From JBCCFK01 sp965262315 (GTDB taxonomy: Bacteria; Actinomycetota; Acidimicrobiia; Acidimicrobiales; UBA8592), in assembly GCA_965262315.1 (NCBI GenBank), contig CBDHFJ010000027.1:22791-86790 (forward strand): a stretch of DNA of 64,000 bases, written 5' to 3'. A program made the position numbers and the translations under genes. Shown here piece after piece: positions 30,588 to 39,011 of the stretch. Below the pieces are notes generated by a model. The model was not told the origin of the DNA, searched no databases, and saw only the letters and a list, made by a program, of their open reading frames with translations. Within the stretch, counting starts at the first letter, position 1, and each line of letters opens with the position of its first letter.

Positions 30588-32775
30588 CGCTGCTCACCTC
30601 CGCGGGATGGGTGTTCGCAAGGGAGAAGCCGGCCGCTTCGGCGGACTCAGGCGAGTCGAACCAGACCTCGGCGACCGTGGCGCCGTAGTTCCGGCTGTCG
30701 GGTCGGTGGTACAGCATCGAGTCGTCGTTGCCCTTGATGTCATAGCCGTCGGGCTGGCTGCCGTCGTCGAGCGGCGCGTGGGAGCCGGGCCCGAACGGGT
30801 GCAGACCGTCGTCGTCGTGGCCACCGTGGCCGTGGTCGTCGGCGTCGGGGTCGTCGACGGGCTCGAGGACCCAGCCGAAGATGCCGAAGCCGGTGAGGAG
30901 GCCACCGACGACGCAGAGCCACAGGTTGTAGATCAGGCCATAGCCGATGATCGGCAGGCCGAGGGCCGCGATCATGGGCATGTAGGACGGCGAGGGCAGG
31001 TGCACGTTGGTGTTCGACCCGTCCTGGGTGACCTCTTCGAGCGGCGCCCGACGCACGACCCGGCCACTCTCGTCACGACCCCACTTGCGGTGCCAGAAGT
31101 CGTCGAGCTTCTCGACGTGGGGCGTCTCGTCGAAGTTGTGCTCCGGCGTCGGCGACGCCACCATCCACTCGAGCGAGCGGGCGTCCCACGGGTCGGGCCC
31201 GGGGTCGGGCAGCTTGCCCGCCTTGTGGGCCCGCCAGCTGACCACGATGTTGATCACGAAGATCAGGGTGGCGAGGGCGATGATGAACGACCCGATGGTG
31301 GCGATCAGGTTCCAGAAGTTGAAGCCCTGGCCGTCGCTGTAGGTCTGGATGCGGCGGCTCATGCCCTGGAGCCCCAGCACGTGCATGGGTCCGAAGGTCA
31401 GGTTGAAGCCGATGAGCATGGTCCAGAAGTTGACCTTGCCCCACGTCTCGTTGAGGAAGTAGCCGAACATCTTCGGCCACCAGAAGTAGAAGCCACCGAA
31501 GAAGCCGAGGATGATGCCACCGAAGATCACATAGTGGAAGTGGGCCACGATGTAGTACGTGTCGGTCTGCTGGGTGTCGGCCGCCGCCAACGAGTGGGTG
31601 ACGCCCGACAGACCGCCGATGGTGAACATGGCCACGACCGCCGATGCGAAGAGCATGGCGGTGGTGAATCTCAATCTGCCGCCCCACATCGTGGCCAACC
31701 AGTTGAGGATCTTCACACCGGTCGGGACCGCGATGAACATGGTGGACACGCTGAAGGCGGCCACCGACAGCGGACCCATGCCCGAGGCGAACATGTGGTG
31801 CGCCCACACACCCCAGCCCATGAAGCCGATGATGGCGCCGGCGAAGACCATGAACGGGTAGCCGAAGATCGGCTTGCGGCTGAAGGTGGGGATGATCTCG
31901 GAGATCACGCCGAAGCTGGGCAGGATCAGGATGTAGACCTCGGGGTGGCCGAAGATCCAGAACAGGTGCTGCCACAGCAGGGGGTCGGCGCCCTCGGCCA
32001 CGTTGAAGAAGTTCGAGTCGAACAGCCGGTCGAACATCAGCAGGAACAGGGCCACCGAGATGACCGGCATGGCGAACAGCAGCAGGAACTGGGTGACCAG
32101 GAGCATCCAGGTCAGCACCGGCATCTTCATCAGCGTCATGCCGGGTGCCCGCATGTTCAGGGTGGTGACGATCAGGTTGATCGCGCCGACCAGTGAGGCG
32201 ATACCGGTGATCTGGAGGCCGATCGAGAAGTAGTCGAGGCCGTTGCTGGGCGAGAACGCGACACCGGTGTTCGGCGCGTAGGCGAACCAGCCGCCGTCGG
32301 GGGCGTTCTCCCACCAGCCGCCGATGAACATCGACGACACCACGAAGAGTCCACCGAACAGGAAGACCCAGAAGCTGAACGCGTTGAGGCGTGGGAAGGC
32401 GACGTCTCTCGCGCCGATCTGGAGCGGCAGGAGGTAGTTGGCGAACGCGGCGCCCAGCGGGATCGCCACCAGGAACAGCATCACCACGCCGTGCATCGTG
32501 TACACCTGGTTGTAGGTGTCGGCGCTCAGCACGTTGCCGTCGGGAACCGCGAGCTGGAGGCGGATGAACAGCGCGTAGATGCCGCCGAGGACGAAGAAGA
32601 GGATGCCGGCCGCGCCGTACATGATGCCGATCTTCTTGTGATCGACGGTGAACAGCCAGCTCTTCCAGCCGGTGCTGCCCTGCGGTCGGGTGAACCCGCC
32701 GAGCGGACGATCGACGGTCTCCTCGACGTCGCCGGCTTCGAGCTCGAGCGGCTCTTCGCGTTCGATGATCGCCAT
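30580..32775 (-). CDS. ctaD: Cytochrome c oxidase subunit I (catalytic)
   Basis: The 731-residue catalytic subunit of an A-type oxidase. All ligands are present: His95 (TMHGVV) and His414 (AHFHYV) for haem a, His412 for haem a3, and His277, His326 and His327 for CuB, with Tyr281 in GHPEVY for the His-Tyr cross-link; Lys355 in PTGVKILNW fits the K channel. Twelve core helices are followed by a long extension: residues about 530-620 are soluble, two more helices occur at about 600-650, and an acidic, His-rich tail follows. Such C-terminal extensions in actinobacteria are fused subunit IV-like parts. Confidence 0.97.
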   Translation of the reverse strand: MAIIEREEPLELEAGDVEETVDRPLGGFTRPQGSTGWKSWLFTVDHKKIGIMYGAAGILFFVLGGIYALFIRLQLAVPDGNVLSADTYNQVYTMHGVVMLFLVAIPLGAAFANYLLPLQIGARDVAFPRLNAFSFWVFLFGGLFVVSSMFIGGWWENAPDGGWFAYAPNTGVAFSPSNGLDYFSIGLQITGIASLVGAINLIVTTLNMRAPGMTLMKMPVLTWMLLVTQFLLLFAMPVISVALFLLMFDRLFDSNFFNVAEGADPLLWQHLFWIFGHPEVYILILPSFGVISEIIPTFSRKPIFGYPFMVFAGAIIGFMGWGVWAHHMFASGMGPLSVAAFSVSTMFIAVPTGVKILNWLATMWGGRLRFTTAMLFASAVVAMFTIGGLSGVTHSLAAADTQQTDTYYIVAHFHYVIFGGIILGFFGGFYFWWPKMFGYFLNETWGKVNFWTMLIGFNLTFGPMHVLGLQGMSRRIQTYSDGQGFNFWNLIATIGSFIIALATLIFVINIVVSWRAHKAGKLPDPGPDPWDARSLEWMVASPTPEHNFDETPHVEKLDDFWHRKWGRDESGRVVRRAPLEEVTQDGSNTNVHLPSPSYMPMIAALGLPIIGYGLIYNLWLCVVGGLLTGFGIFGWVLEPVDDPDADDHGHGGHDDDGLHPFGPGSHAPLDDGSQPDGYDIKGNDDSMLYHRPDSRNYGATVAEVWFDSPESAEAAGFSLANTHPAEVSSDG

Positions 32776-32854
32776 CAGGCGCTCCTGGTCGTGTCAGGGG
32801 ACGTGGCGGCGGCGGCCACCAGTCGGCAAACGGGTCGGCGGACGGTGTCGAGCA

Positions 32855-34162
32855 TCAGTCGAGGCTCAACAGGTAGTCGGTGAGGGCGTCGATGTCGCCC
32901 TCGGTGAGGTTCAGGTTGGGCATGCCACGAGCCTGCTCGGGCTGGGCGTTGGGCTTCTCGGCGGGTGCGTTGCGCAGCCAGGCCTCGAGCACCGATCGGA
33001 AGTGCGGGCTGCCGGGCAGGTCGTTGTAGCCGCCGGCCTCGGAGATCTCCTGGGCCTCGGGGTACAGCTCGAAGAAGGAGCCGGCGTAGCTCGAGCGGGT
33101 GGCGAAGTGGGTCAGGTTGGGCGCAGCACCAGCGGTGAGGTTGCCGTCTTCGAGGTGCATGCCCTGGCCGAGCGTGCCGTCGGTGAGGTCCCGGTAGTCC
33201 TCGAGGCTGCCGTACATCTCCAGGTCGTCGGCCTCGTTCTCGCCGTCGCCGTCCCGGTCACGGTCGGTCACGCCGAAGACGACGTGGCAGCGTGCACACT
33301 GCTGCAGGAACACCTGCTGGCCCTCGTAGTTGGCGTCACCCTCGACGAGTGGCGTGCGGTCCGTCATCTGGTTGTCGACCCAGGCGGCGAAGTCCGCGTC
33401 CTCCATGGCGATGGTGTACATGCGCATGTAGGCGTGGGAGAGGCCGCAGAACTCGGTGCACTGGCCGGCGAAGCGGCCGACCTCGTTGGACTGGATGGTC
33501 CACGGATGGACACGGCCCGGTGCGGCGTCCTTCTTGCCGTTGAGACGTGGGATCCAGAAGCTGTGGATGACGTCTCGGGACGTGGTGTAGATCTGCACGT
33601 CCTGGAGCACCGGGATCACCATGTCGTTGGCGGTCACGATGTCGGGCGGGGTGTCGGTGTTGCCGTCGAGGTGGTACTGGTACTCCCACCACCACTGGTG
33701 GCCGACCACCATGATCTCCATGTCGGGGTAGCTGGCCCCGGGCGGCGCGGCGTCGACGTCGTCGAGCTCGAGCAGGAACGACAGGCTGTAGACCGCGATC
33801 ACCAGCATGATGACGGTCGGCAGGATGGTCCAGCCGATCTCGAGGTTGAAGTTGCCGTGGGTCTGCTCGGGGAATTCCTCGTCGGCGTAGTCACCGGCGA
33901 AGACCTCGTCATCGGGACCGGGCTTGGGCACGCGGTAGCGCCAGGCGATGTAGGCGAAGCCGCCGAAGACCAGGGCGAAGATGACCGTGGCGGCCCAGAA
34001 CACCCCGGTGAAGAGGGTGTCGATGTCCTCGGCCTTGCGGCCGGCGGGATCGAGGGTGTCGAGCGGGGCGTTGCTGGCGCAGCCGGCGAGCACCAACAGG
34101 CCGAGCCCGAGGGCGCCCCACCGCAGGGCGCGAGAACCGGTCTTGGGGCTGGGAGTCGTCAT
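32855..34162 (-). CDS. ctaC: Cytochrome c oxidase subunit II fused to cytochrome c (caa3 type)
   Basis: A 435-residue lipoprotein (lipobox LVLAGC, Cys28) with two membrane helices (about 48-75 and 108-132). The CuA site is complete: His200, Cys235, Glu237, Cys239, His243, Met246 (CTEFCGLSHAYM). A fused cytochrome c domain follows with CARCH (Cys289, Cys292, His293) and a probable axial Met414 (RGMPNL). Just after the haem motif an EF-hand-like loop DRDGDGENEADD spans 302-313 with Asp at positions 1, 3, 5 and 12. The fused haem makes an external cytochrome c unnecessary. It overlaps the next upstream gene by ATGA. Confidence 0.95.
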   Translation of the reverse strand: MTTPSPKTGSRALRWGALGLGLLVLAGCASNAPLDTLDPAGRKAEDIDTLFTGVFWAATVIFALVFGGFAYIAWRYRVPKPGPDDEVFAGDYADEEFPEQTHGNFNLEIGWTILPTVIMLVIAVYSLSFLLELDDVDAAPPGASYPDMEIMVVGHQWWWEYQYHLDGNTDTPPDIVTANDMVIPVLQDVQIYTTSRDVIHSFWIPRLNGKKDAAPGRVHPWTIQSNEVGRFAGQCTEFCGLSHAYMRMYTIAMEDADFAAWVDNQMTDRTPLVEGDANYEGQQVFLQQCARCHVVFGVTDRDRDGDGENEADDLEMYGSLEDYRDLTDGTLGQGMHLEDGNLTAGAAPNLTHFATRSSYAGSFFELYPEAQEISEAGGYNDLPGSPHFRSVLEAWLRNAPAEKPNAQPEQARGMPNLNLTEGDIDALTDYLLSLD

Positions 34163-35013
34163 CCTTGTGCACCCTCCTCGGAGTGCTCACCGTCTTCGCT
34201 GTGGTCCTCGCCGTGTTCGCCGTGTTCCTCACCGAGGTGATGGAACTCACGCTCGCCGATGGAGGCCGAGACGACGCCGCCGGCGATGGCGGCGATCGCG
34301 CCGAACGCCAGGACGCCGGCGATGATGTTCTTGTTCGGCTTCTCCCAGAGGGCGATGGCGATCGCTCCCAAGAAGATCACGGCCGAGGCGATGGTGGCCA
34401 CCCACACGGCCCATTCCTTCGAAACCGTCAGGAAGACCCGGGAAGCGGCGATGACCAGACCGGCGATGCCGATGGTCCCGAGCACCGGGAGCTCGATCGG
34501 CGACATGATGCGATTGCGCAGTTCCCTGTTGGCCTCGGGGTCGCCGGTGGCCCGGTCGGCCCAAGCGGCCATCATCCACTCGAAGGTGGCCGCCACGATG
34601 ATCAGCAGGCCGATCACGAAGAAGGCGTTGTGCGTGACCAGCCCGATGATGAGCACACCCACGCCGAACGCACCGATGATCGGCCAGTAGCTCGGCGGCG
34701 TCTCCCGCTGGGCCTCGGGCAGCTCGCCGCCGGCGAGCTCGGCGACGGCGTCGGGGTCTGCGTCACGGTAGGCGACCAGCATGATGGCGATGAACGCGGC
34801 AGCCACGGCGAACAGCAGCAACACCACGTAGCCGACGTGGTCGCCGATGCCACCCTTCCAGCCGAGGCTCAGGCCACCGACCCACGCTTCGGCGTCGATG
34901 AAGCCGAGATAGTCGGTGTCGCCGTCGCTGTTGGACGAGACGCCGTACACGAACATGCCCACGATGGCTGCCATCGTGAAGCCGAAGAAGAGGCGGAAGC
35001 CGGGAGTGGACAT
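34159..35013 (-). CDS. Oxidase-cluster membrane protein with His/Glu-rich tail
   Basis: A 284-residue protein with about seven hydrophobic helices and no haem-copper signature. It starts STPGFRLFFGFTMAAIVGMF and ends in a tail of His, Glu, Asp and Gly (GEEHGEHGEDHSEDGEHSEE, residues about 262-281) that could bind copper or other divalent ions. It sits between the second subunit III and subunit II, overlapping the latter by ATGA. I recognise no family; its position and tail suggest an actinobacterial accessory or metal-delivery subunit of the oxidase. Confidence 0.7.
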   Translation of the reverse strand: MSTPGFRLFFGFTMAAIVGMFVYGVSSNSDGDTDYLGFIDAEAWVGGLSLGWKGGIGDHVGYVVLLLFAVAAAFIAIMLVAYRDADPDAVAELAGGELPEAQRETPPSYWPIIGAFGVGVLIIGLVTHNAFFVIGLLIIVAATFEWMMAAWADRATGDPEANRELRNRIMSPIELPVLGTIGIAGLVIAASRVFLTVSKEWAVWVATIASAVIFLGAIAIALWEKPNKNIIAGVLAFGAIAAIAGGVVSASIGEREFHHLGEEHGEHGEDHSEDGEHSEEGAQG

Positions 35014-35061
35014 CAGCAGATCCGAATCTGGGTTGCGGTCATGGCAATCGGTTTCCTTGGC

Positions 35062-35655
35062 TCACTTGGCGATGAAGACGCCGATCCAGAGGACGAAGTA
35101 GATGCCGGTCATGACGTACCACCAGATGGCAGCGGCCACGATGCCGTCGGTCTGGTTGCTCGAGTACTGCCCGGCGAGGGCTCGGAAGCCCATGAGGGCG
35201 AGGAAGATCATGCCGACGATGACCATGACCATGAACGAGATGCTCAAGGTGTAGATCAGCGTGGCGGCGCGGCTCTCGTCGGCCACGAGGCCCATCTGCA
35301 CGAACTGCCAGCCGCTCTGGACGAGGACCATGGCGCCGAAGGCGAGCGACGTGCCGATGGCCAGCAGGGCGTGGGGCCGGTCGTCGCGGGCGATCGAGTA
35401 GACGGCCCACTGGACCACGGCGCACCCGATGATCAGGGTCCACATGATCATGCCGGGAGGCGTCAGCTCGATGCGGGCGTCGCCCGGGATCCACTCCTGG
35501 CCGGCGTTGCGGAACTGCGCCCGCTGCTGGAAGTAGACGCCGAACAGGCCGGCGAAGTACATGATGACGCCGGCGACCGCGAAGCCGGTGCCGACGAGGA
35601 TGTTGCGCCCGCGGACCCGGGGAGCAGCGGGGAGCCCGGTGGTGGTGGCGGCCAT
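35062..35655 (-). CDS. Second subunit III-like membrane protein
   Basis: A 197-residue, five-helix protein resembling haem-copper oxidase subunit III: PPGMIMWTLIIGCAVVQWAVYSIARDD, FVQMGLVADESRAATLIYTLS (shortened) and the end WWYVMTGIYFVLWIGVFIAK, which lines up with the WHFVDVVWIV end of the true subunit III though the His is replaced by Tyr. It overlaps the metal-ligand-free subunit I paralog by one base and is probably its partner. Confidence 0.72.
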   Translation of the reverse strand: MAATTTGLPAAPRVRGRNILVGTGFAVAGVIMYFAGLFGVYFQQRAQFRNAGQEWIPGDARIELTPPGMIMWTLIIGCAVVQWAVYSIARDDRPHALLAIGTSLAFGAMVLVQSGWQFVQMGLVADESRAATLIYTLSISFMVMVIVGMIFLALMGFRALAGQYSSNQTDGIVAAAIWWYVMTGIYFVLWIGVFIAK

Positions 35656-37376
35656 CAGTCGTCACCTTCCTTCTGGTCGAGGAGCGGTCGCTCGGAGGTG
35701 ACCACGGGGGCCTCGTCGAAGTTGCCCGGCAGCGGCGGCGAGGCCGTGGCCCACTCGAGGGTGTGACCGCTCCACGGGTCGTCGACGTCGTCCTCGTAGC
35801 CCTGGAAGAGCACCCGGGTGACGTCGAGGAGCACCAGGCCCAGGCCGGCGATCAACAGGAGGCCGCCGACGGTGCCGATGACGTTGAAGGTCTCGAGCGC
35901 GTTCTCGTCCCAGACCCCGTTGTAGGCGGAGGGTCGGAACACCTGCTCGCCCTCGTCGAGGAAGCCGCTGATGATGTTGGCGATGCCGGAGACGGCGGCG
36001 CCGCCCAGGAGGGCCAGGCCGGCGAGGCCACCCAGCGGGGTCATCAGGGTGCGGCCGAAGATCTTGGGGGCCCAGTAGTACAGGCCGGCGACGGCCGCGA
36101 TCAGTCCGGCGAGCAGCGCGAACTGCATCACGCCGGTGGCGATGACGGTGCCCTGGAGGTCCTCGAGGGGATCGATCAGGTCGCCCAGCCAGTCCTCGTC
36201 GAACTCGCGCACGACCCCGATGCCCGGGCCCAGCACGTGGAGCGCGGCGGCCGCGGCGCCCATCAGGAGGGTGACCAGGCTCAGCATGGCCAGCACGAAG
36301 TGGCCCGAGACGCTGGGGTTGCCCTTCATCAGCGTGTCCGCCAAGCCGCCGGCGAAGGCGAGCAGCGGCACGATGAGCAGCAGGCTCATGATGACGAACA
36401 GGGCCTGCTGGCTGACCTCACCGTTGAAGTAGCTCTGGGCCCAGGCCCCGAAGGTCAACAGACCGAACGCCCCGATGGCGCTCTGCTGGACGCCGTAGAG
36501 ACGCTGCCGGCGGCCGGCGGCGACGGGCACGATCTCACCCACGATGCCCAGCACCGGAATGGCGAAGGCGAAGATCATCGGCTGGGACCACAGCCACGCG
36601 AGCTGATCCCAGATCTCGCGGACGTCGCCGTAGAGCTGGGCATCCTCGCCCCGGAAGTCACCCCAGGCGATGGCCAGGTTGGCCAGCCACACCGGAAGGC
36701 TGAGCATCCAGATGCCACCGGCGACCAGCATCGACCACGAGAAGAGCGGCACGTCGTAGAGCGTCATGCCCTGCGGGCGCTGGGTGATGACGGTGGCCAC
36801 GATGCACATGCTGGCCAGCAGGACGGCGAGGGTGGTGACCCCGATGGACAGCACCGAGAGCTCGACGGCTTCGGGGTCGGGACCCTGCACCTGGGTGAAG
36901 TTCTCGGGCAACGTCGGGCGGCCGAGGCCGCCGTCGACGAACACGGTGGCCACGTGGATGCCGATGCCGATCAGCCACGTCCAGAACGCGGCGGCCGCGG
37001 CACGGGGGAAGGCGATGCTGGGGGCGCCGACCTGGAGCGGCACCACGTAGGTGGCCAGCCCGATGATGAGCGGCAGCACGCAGAAGAACAGCAGCGACGT
37101 GCGGCTCAGGCTCCACGCCTGGAAGAAGGTGACGACGGTGTCGCCGCCCCAGTCCAGGACCGAGATCGACCGGATCCCGGTGCGTTCGAGCGACACCAGC
37201 AGGTTCAGGACCAGGGCGAGCATGCCGCCCACCAGGCCGAACAGGATGTACATCCGGCCGAGTGCCTTGTGGTCGCCGGTGGCGAGTGCGGCCGCCAGGC
37301 CTGCGCCGATCACCGGATCCTGGGCTTCGACCTCGCCTGCTGCGTCGACTTCGGGGCGTTCTTCAGTGACTGTCAT
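35655..37376 (-). CDS. Subunit I paralog lacking all haem and copper ligands
   Basis: This 573-residue protein aligns with ctaD in the same operon along about 12 helices: GDHKALGRMYILFG, YVVPLQVGAPSIAFPR, LYYWAPKIFG and WATASPPLPGNFDEAP match TVDHKKIGIMYGAAG, YLLPLQIGARDVAFPR, FWWPKMFG and VASPTPEHNFDETP. Every cofactor residue differs: His95 is Ser91, His277 is Gln265, Tyr281 is Phe269, His326/327 are Gln314/Ser315, His412 is Gly415 and His414 is Met417. The frame is intact, so it is a structural or regulatory paralog, not an oxidase. It is the first gene of the operon and overlaps the second subunit III gene. No known family with this feature is recognised by me. Confidence 0.85.
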   Translation of the reverse strand: MTVTEERPEVDAAGEVEAQDPVIGAGLAAALATGDHKALGRMYILFGLVGGMLALVLNLLVSLERTGIRSISVLDWGGDTVVTFFQAWSLSRTSLLFFCVLPLIIGLATYVVPLQVGAPSIAFPRAAAAAFWTWLIGIGIHVATVFVDGGLGRPTLPENFTQVQGPDPEAVELSVLSIGVTTLAVLLASMCIVATVITQRPQGMTLYDVPLFSWSMLVAGGIWMLSLPVWLANLAIAWGDFRGEDAQLYGDVREIWDQLAWLWSQPMIFAFAIPVLGIVGEIVPVAAGRRQRLYGVQQSAIGAFGLLTFGAWAQSYFNGEVSQQALFVIMSLLLIVPLLAFAGGLADTLMKGNPSVSGHFVLAMLSLVTLLMGAAAAALHVLGPGIGVVREFDEDWLGDLIDPLEDLQGTVIATGVMQFALLAGLIAAVAGLYYWAPKIFGRTLMTPLGGLAGLALLGGAAVSGIANIISGFLDEGEQVFRPSAYNGVWDENALETFNVIGTVGGLLLIAGLGLVLLDVTRVLFQGYEDDVDDPWSGHTLEWATASPPLPGNFDEAPVVTSERPLLDQKEGDD

Positions 37377-37576
37377 ACGTTCTCGACCGACTCGGCCGGG
37401 ACCACGCCGGCTGGCGCGTTCCCGTGCGAATGTGGCTCATGCGTTGGGGCGTAACGGGGTGGAGAGCCAGATGAGGCTCGCCACATGCTACGCGGCCCAC
37501 CTCCCAAGGGTGCGTACTCCAAGTGCGGACTGTACACAGAGGGTGAACCCGGGGCCGAACTATCAGCCAAGTTTGT

Positions 37577-38479
37577 TCAGAACCCGGAGCGCACGAGTTG
37601 GTCGACGGCCATGGCGCCGAAGAGCAGCGTCACATACGTGATGCTGTACCCGAAGAGCTGCATCGCCGACCGGGTGTCCTGGTCGCGGAGCACCTTGTAG
37701 GACAGCGCCAGGAAGATCACGCCGAGCACGATGGCGCTGACGAGATAGATGGGACCCATGTCCGCGACCGGCGAGAAGGCGATCGAGAAGCCGATCAACA
37801 CGACCGTGTAGTACAGCATCCGGATCGCGGTCTCCCGGGTGGAGACCACCGACGGCAGCATCGGGACGTCGGCGGCGCTGTAGTCCTCGCGGTACTTGAT
37901 GGCCAAGGCCCAGAAATGGGGCGGGGTCCAGTAGAAGATGACCGCGAAGAGGATGACGGGCGCCCAGTCCACGGTGTTGGTCACCGCCGACCAGCCGATG
38001 AGCACGGGCATGGCCCCCGCGGCCCCGCCGATCACGATGTTGCTCTTCGACGTTCGCTTCAGCCACAACGTGTACACGAACACGTAGAAGAGGCATGCGG
38101 CGAGGGCCAGGACCGCACTCAACAGGTTGACGGTGGCCCACAGATAGAAGAAGGCGATCGCCTCGATGCTGACGGCGAACACCAGGGCCTCGGTGGGACG
38201 GACGTCGCCCGTCACCAGCGGCCGGTTCTTGGTGCGCTCCATCAAGCGATCGATGTCGCGATCGACATACATGTTGATCGCATTGGCGCCGCCGGCAGCC
38301 AGGGTTCCACCGATCACCGTGTTCAGCATCAGCCAGATCGACGGAAGCCCACGTTCGGCGACGATCATCGTGGGCACCGTGGTGACCAGCAGCAGTTCGA
38401 TGATGCGCGGCTTGGTCAGCGCGATGAAGGCCTGTACCCGGCGAGTGCGCGTCAACGGAGGCGAAGCGAGGGCGACCAC
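37577..38479 (-). CDS. ctaB: Protohaem IX farnesyltransferase (haem O synthase)
   Basis: CtaB attaches a farnesyl group to haem b, making haem O for the oxidase. The 300-residue UbiA-family protein has nine helices and both Asp-rich Mg-diphosphate motifs: NMYVDRDIDRLMERTKNRPL and YREDYSAADVPMLP. It is encoded 200 nt upstream of the oxidase operon on the same strand, and ctaA, for the next step, lies just beyond on the other strand. The intervening 200 nt hold no gene. Confidence 0.95.
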   Translation of the reverse strand: MVALASPPLTRTRRVQAFIALTKPRIIELLLVTTVPTMIVAERGLPSIWLMLNTVIGGTLAAGGANAINMYVDRDIDRLMERTKNRPLVTGDVRPTEALVFAVSIEAIAFFYLWATVNLLSAVLALAACLFYVFVYTLWLKRTSKSNIVIGGAAGAMPVLIGWSAVTNTVDWAPVILFAVIFYWTPPHFWALAIKYREDYSAADVPMLPSVVSTRETAIRMLYYTVVLIGFSIAFSPVADMGPIYLVSAIVLGVIFLALSYKVLRDQDTRSAMQLFGYSITYVTLLFGAMAVDQLVRSGF

Positions 38480-38569
38480 GACCTGCAGGCTAGGTCTGGC
38501 GCGCTGCCAGTACCAAGCATTCGGGCGATTCGTTCGACGCGACGGGCCGCGGGTCCTGCTGGGCGACGC

Positions 38570-38600
38570 TTGACCTCGACCCGTGTCGAGGTCGTACGGT
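38570..38600 (+). promoter_or_regulatory. MerR-type promoter/operator
   Basis: TTGACC (38570-38575) and TACGGT (38595-38600) are 19 bp apart, the long spacer used by MerR-family activators. The spacer region holds a perfect 9-bp inverted repeat, GACCTCGAC / CCGT / GTCGAGGTC. ATG 38609 is 8 nt after the -10, so the transcript would be near-leaderless. No merR gene is in the window. Confidence 0.65.
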
Positions 38601-38608
38601 CATCCCCG

Positions 38609-38926
38609 ATGAGCATCGAACCCCACGACGACGGAACCATCGCCTGCACCCTCTCGGCCGGCCAGATGGAGGCACAGCTGGCCGAGTGGGCCGACCTCGC
38701 CGACGCGGCCGTGTCGGTGACCCGGGACCGCGGCCACCTGCGGCTCGTCCTGCCGATCTGTGCGCGCGAGCGAGTCGAGGACCTGGCGGCCCGCGAGCGC
38801 GCGTGCTGCTCGTTCCTTCGGATCGCCGTCGAGGACGACGACCACAGCGGGACGGTGACGGTCACCGTCGACTCCCCCACCGAGCCGGCCGACGAGGTCG
38901 TCTCCTTCATCGGTCGCCGGCCCTGA
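38609..38926 (+). CDS. Small protein with RExxCCxFL motif
   Basis: A 105-residue soluble protein with a single striking motif, AARERACCSFLRIAVEDDD (about residues 65-83): vicinal Cys following an acidic/basic helix, plus one earlier Cys (PICARERVED). Similar small CC-motif domains occur in actinobacteria beside or fused to MerR-type metal regulators, which fits the MerR-type promoter before it. A metal- or metalloid-binding role is inference. The ATG is fixed by the promoter and there is no room for a leader. Confidence 0.7.
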   Translation: MSIEPHDDGTIACTLSAGQMEAQLAEWADLADAAVSVTRDRGHLRLVLPICARERVEDLAARERACCSFLRIAVEDDDHSGTVTVTVDSPTEPADEVVSFIGRRP

Positions 38927-39011
38927 CCGAGCGCCCGCCGTGACATCTGTCCGTGGCCGCGACTTCCCCTGAGGCTCCCGGGCTTGGTTGACTTGGCAGG
39001 TGCGTTCCCGG

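Noticed and set aside
28719..30737. Long plus-strand frames opposite the oxidase genes
   Set aside because: Asp/Glu/His/Gln-rich translation without structure; the minus strand carries clear oxidase subunits.
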